Source: Chryseomicrobium palamuruense
GTDB lineage: Bacteria; Bacillota; Bacilli; Bacillales_A; Planococcaceae
Assembly: GCF_042649045.1 (NCBI RefSeq)
Contig: NZ_JBHSEF010000011.1
Coordinates: forward strand, 1-64,000
Direction of reading: 5' to 3'
DNA: 64,000 nucleotides
How positions within the stretch are numbered: position 1 is the stretch's first letter; each line of letters begins with the position of its first letter. The translations under genes and the position numbers were made by a program. This document shows, piece by piece, positions 40,641 through 49,784 of the stretch. Under the pieces are notes generated by a model. That model was not told where the DNA came from, did no database searches, and saw only the letters and a program-made list of their open reading frames with translations.

Positions 40641-41426
40641 ATGGATGCAATCTTTCAGCATTTTAGAAAAGAAGAACAACCTTATATTGAATCAATGATT
40701 AGTTTAACGCGTGATGTGGAAGATCGGTATGCTCCCCGATTAACAGATTTTCTAGATCCAAGACAACGCTTTATCTTACAGACGTTGTATCAGCAACGTG
40801 GCTTAGTTGGATTTCCATTTGGCGGTTTTCAAGATGCAGAACGGCAGCGGGTTCTTGTCGCACCTGATTATTATCAACCGGAAGAACAAGATGAACAAAT
40901 AACAATTTTTAAAATTTCCTATCCGACAAAATTTGTAACGCTGAAGCATTCGGATGTGCTAGGGTCACTCATGTCACTCGGCCTCGACCGCTCTAAGTTT
41001 GGTGATATTCGAGTTCATGACGGCGTCGCTCAATTTGCGGCAGCACAGGAAATCAGTGACTATGTTCGAACGAACCTTACATCAATTGGAAAAGTAAAAG
41101 TTCAAGCAGAAGATGCCGCTCCTGAAGAAGTCCTTCACAAAGATTCTGAAGAATGGTTAACTGAACTCCATATTCTTAGTTCGATGAGGTTAGATACAGT
41201 TTTGGCTTCTGCTTGGAATATCTCTCGTCAAAAATCGGCAGCTTTTATTAAAGGCGGGAAAGTAAAAGTCAATTGGTCCGTAGTCGAAGATGGATCATTT
41301 GTGTTAAATGAATCGGATGTCGTTTCTTTGCGTACTTTTGGCCGATTCCAAATAGGGCTTGTCGAAGGACGTACGAAAAAAGAAAAAATCCGCCTGCAGC
41401 TCTTAAAAATAGAGCAAAAAAGGTGA
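40641..41426 (+). CDS. ylmH: YlmH RNA-binding protein (S4 domain)
   Basis: 261 residues. An N-terminal YlmH domain (H-F-R-K-E-E-Q-P near 7, G-L-V-G-F-P-F-G-G near 54) and a C-terminal S4 domain (R-L-D-T-V-L-A-S-A-W-N-I-S-R near 184). B. subtilis YlmH is linked to rescue of stalled ribosomes and to the division gene region. It follows a terminator but is short of its own clear promoter. Confidence 0.92.
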   Translation: MDAIFQHFRKEEQPYIESMISLTRDVEDRYAPRLTDFLDPRQRFILQTLYQQRGLVGFPFGGFQDAERQRVLVAPDYYQPEEQDEQITIFKISYPTKFVTLKHSDVLGSLMSLGLDRSKFGDIRVHDGVAQFAAAQEISDYVRTNLTSIGKVKVQAEDAAPEEVLHKDSEEWLTELHILSSMRLDTVLASAWNISRQKSAAFIKGGKVKVNWSVVEDGSFVLNESDVVSLRTFGRFQIGLVEGRTKKEKIRLQLLKIEQKR

Positions 41427-41506
41427 ATTTTTAAGAAATTTTACTGCTTTCCTCAACAGTGGACGGTATAATGAGTGTAACGAATTGTTCAGAAGGAGTT
41501 GTACGT

Positions 41507-42016
41507 ATGCCATTAACACCTGTAGATATTGACCAGAAAGAATTTAGTAAATCATTTCGTGGCTATAACGAAGATGAAGTCAACGAGTTTTTAGAACAAA
41601 TCATGAAGGATTTTGAGTTGTTGCTTCGTGAAAAGAAGGAACTTGAACAACAATTGAAGTCAACCAGTGAACGCGTGGGTCACTTTACAACGATTGAATC
41701 CACACTGCAAAAATCGATTGTCGTCGCTCAAGAAGCTGCTGAAGAGGTCCGCCGCAACTCTCAAAAAGAAGCGAAATTGATTGTGAAAGAAGCAGAAAAG
41801 AATGCAGATCGTATCGTTAACGAGGCGTTAACGAAAGCTCGTAAGATTGCGCTTGAAATCGAAGATTTAAAGAAACAATCTAAAGTGTTCCGTAATCGTT
41901 TCAAAATGTTGATTGAAGCGCAACTTGAACTCATCAACACAGATGATTGGGATCATTTGATGGAAACAGATGTAGACACAACCACACTTGAACGAATTAC
42001 AGCATCCGAAGATTAA
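41507..42016 (+). CDS. divIVA: Cell pole and septum organiser DivIVA
   Basis: 169 residues. The N-terminal lipid-binding domain reads P-L-T-P-V-D-I-D-Q-K-E-F-S-K and R-G-Y-N-E-D-E-V-N-E-F-L; the rest is coiled coil, including an A-E-K-N-A-D-R-I segment. It binds curved membranes at poles and septa and places the Min system. I start it at the ATG at 41507 after GAAGGAGTTGTACGT, 16 codons inside the longest frame. TATAAT lies at 41467-41472. Confidence 0.95.
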   Translation: MPLTPVDIDQKEFSKSFRGYNEDEVNEFLEQIMKDFELLLREKKELEQQLKSTSERVGHFTTIESTLQKSIVVAQEAAEEVRRNSQKEAKLIVKEAEKNADRIVNEALTKARKIALEIEDLKKQSKVFRNRFKMLIEAQLELINTDDWDHLMETDVDTTTLERITASED

Positions 42017-42024
42017 TAAGAATC

Positions 42025-42053
42025 TTGACGATACATAGAGAAGTACTTATAAT
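42025..42053 (+). promoter_or_regulatory. Sigma-A promoter of the ileS T-box transcript
   Basis: TTGACG (42025-42030), 17 bases, TATAAT (42048-42053), just downstream of the divIVA stop. Confidence 0.88.
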
Positions 42054-42059
42054 AATGAC

Positions 42060-42290
42060 ATAGAAAAAGGCAGTGAAAAAGACAGCCGTTCCAGGACAGG
42101 AAACTAGCGATTTGGGGATAGTGCAAGCCCAAACAGATGTCGGAACGTGCAGATCACTTTTGAGCCGGACTACTGAACGAGTAAGTAGCCCCGTTCGACC
42201 ACGTTACGGTCAGCTAAGTGGCAGAGTAATCTGCAATTAGGGTGGTACCGCGAAATCCTCGTCCCTTTCTGGGGCGGGGATTTTTTGTCT
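42060..42290 (+). promoter_or_regulatory. T-box riboswitch controlling ileS
   Basis: The hallmark AGGGTGGTACCGCG lies at 42239-42252. A terminator hairpin (42257-42280, CCTCGTCCC with GGGGCGGGG) and T run follow. Upstream is a long stem I region with ATC at 42153-42155 in the expected specifier position, the isoleucine codon. Uncharged tRNA-Ile should stabilise the antiterminator and let ileS be transcribed. Confidence 0.93.
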
Positions 42291-42291
42291 T

Positions 42292-42443
42292 AAGAAAAGC
42301 GTAGCCGACTGCCCAGAAACTCCGACAAATGACAGCGTATACGGGGAGGCGCACTTGGCCTCAACGGCTGCGATGGCATTTTTCGTGTGTTTCTAGGAGG
42401 CGCAACTAGACAAAAAAGAAAAGCGTAGCCGACTGCCCAGAAA
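42292..42443 (+). repeat. Modular dispersed repeat, copy 2, inside the ileS leader
   Basis: A 28-base direct repeat (42292-42319 and 42416-42443, 124 bases apart) flanks a core. The core carries CCAGAAACTCCGA (42313-42325) and GCGATGGCATTT (42370-42381), shared in order and spacing with the copy at 92-228. The flanks (AAGCGTAGCCGACTGCCCAG) do not match the flanks of that copy. It lies between the T-box terminator and the ileS ribosome site, so it is in the transcribed leader. Confidence 0.85.
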
Positions 42444-42506
42444 TGCTTAGTAAATTATACGTGCCAGTACCAAGTAGGTTTATTTACAACTAAGGAGAGA
42501 TACTAA

Positions 42507-45260
42507 ATGGAGTATAAAGATACGTTATTGATGCCAAAAACGGACTTCCCGATGCGTGGGGGTCTGCCAACAAAAGAACCGCAAATTCAACAAATGTGGA
42601 AAGAAAAAGACATCTACCAAAAGAATTTAGATCGTTCAAAAGACAAGCCGAAATTTATTTTGCACGATGGCCCTCCTTATGCAAATGGCGACTTGCACAT
42701 TGGACACGCATTAAATAAAGTATTGAAAGACATGATCGTGCGTTATAAATCGATGTCTGGTTTCCAGGCGCCGTATGTACCAGGCTGGGATACACATGGT
42801 CTTCCGATTGAGCAAGCACTGACAAATAAAGGCGTGAAACGTAAAGAAATGTCGGTTGCAGAATTCCGTAAACTTTGTGAAGAGTATGCCTACGAACAAA
42901 TCGATAATCAGCGTGAGCAGTTCAAACGTATTGGTGTCACAGGGGATTGGGACAATCCATATGTGACATTAAAGCCACAATTCGAAGCTCGTCAAATTCA
43001 AGTATTTGGTGAAATGGCGAAAAAAGGCTATATATACAAAGGGTTAAAGCCAGTTTATTGGTCACCTTCTTCTGAATCAGCACTTGCAGAAGCAGAAATC
43101 GAGTACAAAGATAAAAAATCTGCTTCGATCTATGTGAGCTTTGAAGTGACGGATGGAAAAGGAGTTCTTGAAGAAGGTGTCCGTTTCATCATCTGGACGA
43201 CAACTCCTTGGACGATTCCCGCAAACCTGGGAATCTCTGTGCACCCTGAATTTACGTATATCCAGGTGCGTGCGAATGACAAATCATTCGTCATTGCCAA
43301 AGACTTACTTGAAGAAGTAGCAATGACACTTGGTTGGGAATCTTACGAAGTTGAGAAAACATTTGTAGGAAACCAATTCGACCGCATTTTAACGAAACAC
43401 CCTCTGTATGATCGTGAATCCCTTTTGATGCTAGGAGAGCATGTGACAACTGAATCTGGTACTGGATGCGTTCATACAGCACCAGGTCATGGGGAAGACG
43501 ATTTCCATGTTGGGAAACAGTATGGTCTAGACGTACTCTGTCCGGTTGATGACCGTGGTGTGATGACTGCAGAAGCACCTGGTTTTGAAGGACTCTTCTA
43601 TGATGAAGCAAACAAGCCGATTACAGAAGCGTTAGATCAAGTGGGAGCATTGGAGAAATTAACTTTCTTCACACACTCGTATCCACATGATTGGCGTACA
43701 AAAAAACCAGTTATCTACCGTGCGACGACCCAATGGTTTGCGTCTGTTGAAGCTTTTCGTAGTGAACTATTAGATGCGATTCGAAATACATCGTTTACTC
43801 CTGCATGGGGGGAGACACGTCTTTTCAATATGATTCGTGACCGTGGTGACTGGAATATTTCTCGTCAACGCGTATGGGGCGTGCCAATTCCAGTGTTCTA
43901 CACAGAAGACGGCGAACCAATTATCGAAGAACAAACGATTCAACATGTGTCGGAACTTTTCCGTGAGCACGGGTCAAATATTTGGTTCGAATGGGATGCA
44001 AAAGATTTACTTCCGGAAGGGTATTCGCATCCAAACAGTCCAAATGGCCGCTTCACAAAAGAGCTTGATATCATGGATGTGTGGTTCGATTCAGGGTCGA
44101 CACACCAAGGTGTACTCGCTGAACGTGAAGACCTGCAGTTCCCTGCAGATTTATATCTTGAAGGATCTGACCAATACCGTGGCTGGTTCAACTCTTCACT
44201 CATCACAAGTGTCGCTATGTTTGGGCATGCACCTTACAAAGGGCTTCTTAGTCACGGTTTCGTTCTAGACGGTGAAGGCCGCAAGATGAGTAAGTCTGTT
44301 GGAAATGTCATTGTACCTTCAAAAGTGATGAATCAACTTGGTGCTGATATCCTACGACTTTGGGTAGCTTCAGTTGATTATACAGCAGACGTACGAGTTT
44401 CAGATGCGATTCTAAAACAAGTATCAGAAGTGTACCGTAAGATTCGTAACACTTTGCGTTTCTTACACGGGAATGTACATGATTTCAATCCGGCAACAGA
44501 CCGAGTGGCATTTGAAAATATGCGTGAAGTAGATCAATACATGTATGCGAAACTTCAACAGATGATTGCTACTGTGAACGGGGCATATGACCGTTATGAG
44601 TTCGCGAATGTCTATCATACAGTGAATAACTTCGTATCGACGGAGCTATCCGCATTCTATTTAGACCTTGCAAAAGATGTAGTCTATATCTACGAAGCGA
44701 ACCATGCGGATCGTCGTGCGATGCAAACGGTTATGTATGATGCGTTAACGGCACTTGTTAAACTCTTGACACCTATCTTACCTCACACGACAGACGAGCT
44801 ATGGGGCTTCATGACGCATGAAACAGAAGAAAGTGTCCAGTTAACGGACATGCCAGAAGCTGAGCCAGTGGAAGGTTCCGAAGCTCTTATTGCGAAATGG
44901 GAAAAAGTGATGACGGTTCGAGATGATGTCTTAAAAGCACTTGAAATGGCTCGTGCAGAGAAACAAATTGGGAAGTCGTTAGAAGCTCACGTGGCTCTTT
45001 ACGTGAAGGACAGCGTAAAAGAATTATTTGAAGATGATTCCATCGATTATGCACAGTTGTTTATCGTTTCTGGTTTTACACTAGCAGGTACAGTGACTGA
45101 AGCACCAGAGAATGCGATTGCTCTCGATCAATCTTCTGTCGTCATTTCAAATGCAGAAGGCGAGAAATGTGAACGCTGCTGGACGATTTCTTCAACGGTT
45201 GGTGAAAATACCGAGCATCCTACAGTATGTAGCCGTTGCGCAGAAATCGTATCCAAATAA
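42507..45260 (+). CDS. ileS: Isoleucine--tRNA ligase
   Basis: 917 residues. HIGH motif in G-D-L-H-I-G-H-A-L-N-K (near 60), the CP1 editing domain, G-S-D-Q-Y-R-G-W-F near 556, KMSKS motif in G-R-K-M-S-K-S-V-G-N near 594 and a C-terminal zinc site C-E-R-C-W ... C-S-R-C. Standard bacterial length. It charges tRNA-Ile and edits valine. Controlled by the upstream T-box. Confidence 0.98.
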   Translation: MEYKDTLLMPKTDFPMRGGLPTKEPQIQQMWKEKDIYQKNLDRSKDKPKFILHDGPPYANGDLHIGHALNKVLKDMIVRYKSMSGFQAPYVPGWDTHGLPIEQALTNKGVKRKEMSVAEFRKLCEEYAYEQIDNQREQFKRIGVTGDWDNPYVTLKPQFEARQIQVFGEMAKKGYIYKGLKPVYWSPSSESALAEAEIEYKDKKSASIYVSFEVTDGKGVLEEGVRFIIWTTTPWTIPANLGISVHPEFTYIQVRANDKSFVIAKDLLEEVAMTLGWESYEVEKTFVGNQFDRILTKHPLYDRESLLMLGEHVTTESGTGCVHTAPGHGEDDFHVGKQYGLDVLCPVDDRGVMTAEAPGFEGLFYDEANKPITEALDQVGALEKLTFFTHSYPHDWRTKKPVIYRATTQWFASVEAFRSELLDAIRNTSFTPAWGETRLFNMIRDRGDWNISRQRVWGVPIPVFYTEDGEPIIEEQTIQHVSELFREHGSNIWFEWDAKDLLPEGYSHPNSPNGRFTKELDIMDVWFDSGSTHQGVLAEREDLQFPADLYLEGSDQYRGWFNSSLITSVAMFGHAPYKGLLSHGFVLDGEGRKMSKSVGNVIVPSKVMNQLGADILRLWVASVDYTADVRVSDAILKQVSEVYRKIRNTLRFLHGNVHDFNPATDRVAFENMREVDQYMYAKLQQMIATVNGAYDRYEFANVYHTVNNFVSTELSAFYLDLAKDVVYIYEANHADRRAMQTVMYDALTALVKLLTPILPHTTDELWGFMTHETEESVQLTDMPEAEPVEGSEALIAKWEKVMTVRDDVLKALEMARAEKQIGKSLEAHVALYVKDSVKELFEDDSIDYAQLFIVSGFTLAGTVTEAPENAIALDQSSVVISNAEGEKCERCWTISSTVGENTEHPTVCSRCAEIVSK

Positions 45261-45269
45261 TAGTATTGT

Positions 45270-45302
45270 CCTCGTCCGGATTGTCCGGGCGAGGATTTTT
45301 AT
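45270..45302 (+). terminator. Terminator of ileS
   Basis: An eleven-base-pair stem (CCTCGTCCGGA with TCCGGGCGAGG, one G-U) and ATTTTT. Confidence 0.88.
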
Positions 45303-45357
45303 CGTGTGCAAACGAAAGTATGGTACACTAGAGTGTATGTAAATGGAGGGTATGACT

Positions 45358-45834
45358 GTGTGGAAATATTATTTTGTAGCATTTGTATTGGTCGTTTTAG
45401 ATCAATGGACGAAATGGTTAGTTGTACGTGATATGGAGCTCGGCGAGCGGATTCCGCTGATTGATCCGTATCTTGGATTATTGTCTCACCGGAATCGTGG
45501 CGCAGCTTGGGGGATGCTTGAAGGTCAAATGTGGCTATTCTACATCATCACAACCATTGTTATCGTGGGAATTGTCTACTATTTTCACCGGCATGCACAA
45601 AATCAACCGCTGTTCCAATTAGGGCTTATGGTGCTTTTAGGAGGGGCAATCGGGAATTTTATTGACCGATTGTTCCGTGGAGAAGTAGTGGATTTCGTAG
45701 ATGTGTTGATTCCAGTGATTAACTATGAATTTCCGATATTTAATGTAGCGGATGCCGCACTCACAGTCGGTGTTGTAATTATTTTTATATTCATCCTACT
45801 GGATGAAAGGAAGCAGAAAAAGGTGAAGAAATGA
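45358..45834 (+). CDS. lspA: Lipoprotein signal peptidase LspA
   Basis: 158 residues with four transmembrane helices. Signal peptidase II motifs are D-Q-W-T-K near 13, N-R-G-A-A-W-G near 50, N-F-I-D-R near 99 and F-N-V-A-D-A-A-L near 125; the two aspartates in the last two motifs are catalytic. It removes signal peptides from lipidated prolipoproteins. The GTG at 45358 is seven bases after GGAGGG; ATG 45352 is too close to it but remains possible. It overlaps the next gene by four bases. Confidence 0.93.
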   Translation: MWKYYFVAFVLVVLDQWTKWLVVRDMELGERIPLIDPYLGLLSHRNRGAAWGMLEGQMWLFYIITTIVIVGIVYYFHRHAQNQPLFQLGLMVLLGGAIGNFIDRLFRGEVVDFVDVLIPVINYEFPIFNVADAALTVGVVIIFIFILLDERKQKKVKK

Positions 45835-46739
45835 AACAATTTGAAGTGATTATTACAAAAGAACAGAATAGAGACCGTCTTGATAAAATTTTGCAGACGC
45901 ATGACGCAGATTGGTCCCGCACCCAGATTCAAAACCTGATGAAACAAGAGCAAATTCTTGTGAATGGAGAGCCAGTAAAATCAAATTACAAGGCGACAGA
46001 AGGGGATGTTATTTCTGTAACGATCCCATCTCCTGAAGTGTATGATATCGTGTCAGAAGATTTGAACCTGAACATTGTCTATGAAGACGCAGATGTTGCG
46101 GTCGTCTACAAACCTAAGGGAATGGTCGTTCACCCGGCTCCTGGTCATCTATCGGGAACACTCGTCAATGGTCTCATGCATCAGATCAAAGACTTATCTG
46201 GAATTAACGGCATTATGCGACCAGGAATTGTCCATCGTATTGATAAAGATACAAGTGGGCTCTTAATGGTGGCCAAGCATGATAAGGCACACCAATCGCT
46301 TGTAGATCAACTTGTTGCAAAGACTGTGACACGAAAATATACGGCTCTTGTACATGGACATATCGCTCATGATAAAGGAACGGTCGATGCACCGATTGGT
46401 CGTGATCCGAAAGACCGTCAGAGCATGAATATTGTCGACAAAGGTAAGCATGCTGTTACACATTTTGAGGTTATGGAACGTTTCGGAGACTACACTCTTG
46501 TGGAATGTCGATTAGAAACTGGCCGTACACACCAGATTCGTGTGCATATGAAATTCATTGGTCATCCACTAGTAGGCGACCCGAAATACGGTCCGAAACG
46601 TACACTTGATATTGGTGGTCAAGCCTTACATGCTGGGGTTCTTGGCTTTATCCAGCCGACAACTGGAGAGTACTTGGAGTTTGAAGTTCCACTCCCAGAT
46701 GACTTTAAACAAGTATTGAAAGATTTGAAGAAAGACTAG
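45831..46739 (+). CDS. RluD-type 23S rRNA pseudouridine synthase (YlyB-like)
   Basis: 302 residues. An N-terminal S4 domain (D-R-L-D-K-I-L near 16, I-L-V-N-G near 42) and an RluA-family catalytic domain with H-R-I-D-K-D-T-S-G-L (catalytic Asp near 137) and R-T-H-Q-I-R-V-H near 228. It converts uridine to pseudouridine in large-subunit rRNA, by analogy. Translationally coupled to lspA (ATGA). Confidence 0.93.
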   Translation: MKQFEVIITKEQNRDRLDKILQTHDADWSRTQIQNLMKQEQILVNGEPVKSNYKATEGDVISVTIPSPEVYDIVSEDLNLNIVYEDADVAVVYKPKGMVVHPAPGHLSGTLVNGLMHQIKDLSGINGIMRPGIVHRIDKDTSGLLMVAKHDKAHQSLVDQLVAKTVTRKYTALVHGHIAHDKGTVDAPIGRDPKDRQSMNIVDKGKHAVTHFEVMERFGDYTLVECRLETGRTHQIRVHMKFIGHPLVGDPKYGPKRTLDIGGQALHAGVLGFIQPTTGEYLEFEVPLPDDFKQVLKDLKKD

Positions 46740-46796
46740 CCAAACCTATTTTCTTCAGGTATACTGACTAAGATAATTAAATACGGGTCCTTTAAA

Positions 46797-46920
46797 GACA
46801 GTCCAGAGAGGCTGAGAAGGCAAGCGGCATCAGATCAGTAAAAACTGCGGTTTTTCAGAATCTGACGATTTTTTGCTATGCATATTCAACCTCTTAAGCG
46901 CTGCTTAAGAGGTTTTTTTG
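46797..46920 (+). promoter_or_regulatory. PyrR-responsive attenuator 1, ahead of pyrR
   Basis: GTCCAGAGAGGCTGAG (46801-46816) is the PyrR-binding loop. Two terminator-like hairpins follow: one at about 46829-46872 with TTTTTT, and one at 46890-46912 (CCTCTTAAGC with GCTTAAGAGG) with TTTTTTT. PyrR bound with UMP should favour termination before pyrR. A TATACT -10 lies at 46760-46765. Confidence 0.9.
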
Positions 46921-46941
46921 TACCCAAAAAGGAGGATGGAC

Positions 46942-47481
46942 ATGGAAGAAAAAGCAGTATTACTTGATGATCAGGCGATGCGACGCGCACTTACTCGTAT
47001 TGCACATGAAATCATCGAACGAAATAAAGGAATAGACGATTGTGTGCTCGTCGGTATTAAGACGCGAGGTGCTTACATTGCCAAACGACTGGCAGAACGG
47101 ATAGCAGCGATTGAAGGAAAAGAAATTGCTTCTGGGGAACTGGACATCACTTTATACCGCGATGACTTAAGCGTCAAGACGGAAAACCAACAACCTTTAG
47201 TTCGACAAATTGATATTCAGCATGACGTGACGAATAAAAAGGTCGTACTTGTCGATGACGTGCTATACACCGGGCGGACTGTTCGTGCAGCTATGGATGC
47301 CGTAATGGATCTTGGAAGACCAGCACAAATCCAGCTCGCTGTTCTAATAGACCGAGGTCACCGAGAGTTGCCGATTCGGGCAGATTATGTAGGAAAGAAT
47401 ATTCCGACCTCGAGTGAAGAACGGATTGTTGTGCATATGAACGAAACGGATCAAGAAGACCGCGTGTTAATTACAGAATAG
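46942..47481 (+). CDS. pyrR: Bifunctional pyr operon regulator/uracil phosphoribosyltransferase PyrR
   Basis: 179 residues. The PRPP-binding motif V-L-V-D-D-V-L-Y-T-G-R-T (about 98-109) and G-I-K-T-R-G-A near 36 define the family. It binds UMP/UTP and the leader RNA loop, and has some uracil phosphoribosyltransferase activity. I start it at the ATG at 46942, six bases after GGAGG; the longest frame begins inside the terminator hairpin. pyrP follows 15 bases later without a second attenuator. Confidence 0.96.
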   Translation: MEEKAVLLDDQAMRRALTRIAHEIIERNKGIDDCVLVGIKTRGAYIAKRLAERIAAIEGKEIASGELDITLYRDDLSVKTENQQPLVRQIDIQHDVTNKKVVLVDDVLYTGRTVRAAMDAVMDLGRPAQIQLAVLIDRGHRELPIRADYVGKNIPTSSEERIVVHMNETDQEDRVLITE

Positions 47482-47496
47482 AAATGAGGAAGCTGT

Positions 47497-48771
47497 GTGT
47501 CACAAGTCATTGGAATTCATGAAAGACCCGAGAAATTAAAGTGGATTATTCTTAGCCTACAACATATGTTTGCGATGTTTGGAGCGACGATACTTGTTCC
47601 GAAGCTTGTTGGACTTAGTCCAGCAATCGCGCTACTGACAAGTGGAATTGCAACAATTATCTTCATCTTAGTTACTCGTTTTCAAGTCCCAGCCTACTTA
47701 GGGTCATCGTTCGCGTTTATCGCTCCTATTACGATGGCGACCCATTCAGGTGGCGTTGGCAGTGCCATGATTGGAGCGATGTTTGTTTCTCTTGTCTATG
47801 CCATCATCGCGCTTGTCATCTGGAAAACAGGACACAAATGGTTCATGAAGATTCTTCCTCCCGTTGTTGTGGGACCTGTCATCATGGTCATCGGGCTAGC
47901 ACTCGCACCTGTTGCTGTCGATATGGCCATGAATATTGATACGGACGGAGATGGCATTCGTGATGCCTACAGCATGCTTCACTTCTCCGCTGCTCTTGTG
48001 ACGCTTGCGACGGCTATCATTGTTCAGCTTTTATTTAGAGGATTACTTGCTCTCATGCCGATTATTAGTGGAATCATTGTTGGCTACTTGTATTCACTTG
48101 CTATCGGAATTGTCGATTTTACAGCAGTTCGAGAAGCATCGTTTCTACAAATTCCAGAAATGTTGATTCCGGGAATTGATTATCCTTTCGTAATCACCAT
48201 TCAACTACTGGCCATCATGGTGCCGATCTCAATTGTAACGATATCTGAACATATCGGGCACCAACTGGTTCTAGGTAAAATTGTGAACCGGAATTACATA
48301 GAGAATCCTGGTCTACATCGTTCGTTACTTGGAGACGGGTTAGGAACATTCTTCAGTGCGCTGATAGGTGGACCACCAAAAACAACGTACGGAGAAAATA
48401 TTGGCGTACTGGCACTAACGAAAGTATTTAGCGTGGCTGTAATTATGCTGGCAGCTGTATTCGCCATTGTCTTCAGTTTCTTTGGTCAACTTATGGCACT
48501 AATCGATACGATTCCTGCAGCTGTCCTTGGCGGAATTTCCATCTTACTCTTTGGAATCATTGCGTCTTCCGGTCTTCGCATGCTCGTAGAAAGTCAAATT
48601 GACTTTGGGGACTCACGCAACTTGATCATCTCTTCGATTATCCTCATTATCGGAATCGGCGGGGCAATGGTGAAGTTCTCTGAGACGTTCCATATTGAAG
48701 GGATGGCACTGGCTTCCATTGTCGGCGTCCTTCTTAACTTGATCTTACCGAAAACTAAATCACAGACGTAA
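47497..48771 (+). CDS. pyrP: Uracil permease
   Basis: 424 residues with about 12-14 hydrophobic segments, of the nucleobase-ascorbate transporter family. Motifs are Q-H-M-F-A-M-F-G-A near 21, G-S-S-F-A-F-I-A-P near 68, S-E-H-I-G-H near 248 and G-P-P-K-T-T-Y-G-E-N-I-G near 287. It imports uracil with protons. GTG start after AATGAGGAAG. Second gene of the pyr operon. Confidence 0.94.
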   Translation: MSQVIGIHERPEKLKWIILSLQHMFAMFGATILVPKLVGLSPAIALLTSGIATIIFILVTRFQVPAYLGSSFAFIAPITMATHSGGVGSAMIGAMFVSLVYAIIALVIWKTGHKWFMKILPPVVVGPVIMVIGLALAPVAVDMAMNIDTDGDGIRDAYSMLHFSAALVTLATAIIVQLLFRGLLALMPIISGIIVGYLYSLAIGIVDFTAVREASFLQIPEMLIPGIDYPFVITIQLLAIMVPISIVTISEHIGHQLVLGKIVNRNYIENPGLHRSLLGDGLGTFFSALIGGPPKTTYGENIGVLALTKVFSVAVIMLAAVFAIVFSFFGQLMALIDTIPAAVLGGISILLFGIIASSGLRMLVESQIDFGDSRNLIISSIILIIGIGGAMVKFSETFHIEGMALASIVGVLLNLILPKTKSQT

Positions 48772-48776
48772 CCTTT

Positions 48777-48880
48777 TAACTTCATCCGAGAGATGAGAAA
48801 GGGAAACAAAAGATGGTTCAAGCCTGTGCTCGAGCATCTTTTGCCATACCCTTTCCCATTTGCGGAAAGGGTATTTTTTG
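48777..48880 (+). promoter_or_regulatory. PyrR-responsive attenuator 2, between pyrP and pyrB
   Basis: ATCCGAGAGATGAGAAAGGG (48784-48803) resembles the PyrR-binding loop. An 8-bp AAAAGATG/CATCTTTT hairpin could act in antitermination. The terminator is ATACCCTTTCC (48846-48856) with GGAAAGGGTAT (48864-48874) and a T run. Confidence 0.82.
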
Positions 48881-48896
48881 TAAGGGAGGAAGAGAC

Positions 48897-49784
48897 ATGC
48901 GTGCACTGACAACCATTGAAGAACTAACGAAAGAACAGATTCTTCATTTAGTGAAACGAGCGAGGCAATTAAAGGCAGGAAGTCCAAGCCAAGTTCCCCC
49001 AGGACTTGTTGCTGCTAATTTATTTTTTGAACCGAGTACACGAACAAAGATGAGTTTTGAAATGGCAGAACATAAAGTGGGACTCAAAGTCTTGCCTTTC
49101 GATGCAGAGTCTTCAAGTGCTACGAAAGGTGAATCTCTTTACGACACAGTGAAAACATTAGAGGCGATTGGTGTAGACGTTCTTGTAATACGTCATCCGG
49201 AAAATGCTTATTACGCACCTTTCCTCGGAAAAGTAAAGCCTGTCGTTATTAACGGAGGGGACGGAACAGGGAATCATCCTACTCAAAGTTTGCTAGACGT
49301 GATGACCATGATGGAAGAATTTGAAGAGTTAGAAGGAAAGACGATTACGATTGTTGGAGACTTAGCACATAGCCGAGTCGCACGATCGAATGTGCACCTG
49401 CTCTCTCAGCTCGGTGCAGACCTCCTATTTGTCAGTCCTCCAGAGTGGCAAGCGGAGTTTCCGATACTCTATAGCTTAGATGAAGCAGTCGCGACGAGCG
49501 ATGTCATTATGCTCCTCCGTGTTCAACATGAACGGCATGACGCACAGCAATCGTTTACAAAAGAGGAGTACCACGCCCGATACGGCATGAATACAGCACG
49601 TTTAGAACAGATGAAACAAGGAGCGATTTTGATGCATCCCGCTCCGTTTAACCGAGGTGTAGAAATCGCGGACGACGTAGTAGAAGCACCATGCTCACGC
49701 ATCTTTGAACAAATGAAAAATGGAGTCTACATGCGAATGGCGATTCTGGAACACTATCTGAAGGAGGAAATGGAATGCGAATAA
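48897..49784 (+). CDS. pyrB: Aspartate carbamoyltransferase catalytic subunit
   Basis: 295 residues. The carbamoyl-phosphate site reads F-E-P-S-T-R-T-K (near 44), with G-D-G-x-x-x-H-P-T-Q near 122 and H-P-A-P-F-N-R-G near 246. It forms carbamoyl-aspartate, the first committed step of pyrimidine synthesis. I start it at the ATG at 48897, following GGGAGGAAGAG; the longer frame would include the attenuator. Overlaps pyrC by 10 bases. Confidence 0.97.
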   Translation: MRALTTIEELTKEQILHLVKRARQLKAGSPSQVPPGLVAANLFFEPSTRTKMSFEMAEHKVGLKVLPFDAESSSATKGESLYDTVKTLEAIGVDVLVIRHPENAYYAPFLGKVKPVVINGGDGTGNHPTQSLLDVMTMMEEFEELEGKTITIVGDLAHSRVARSNVHLLSQLGADLLFVSPPEWQAEFPILYSLDEAVATSDVIMLLRVQHERHDAQQSFTKEEYHARYGMNTARLEQMKQGAILMHPAPFNRGVEIADDVVEAPCSRIFEQMKNGVYMRMAILEHYLKEEMECE

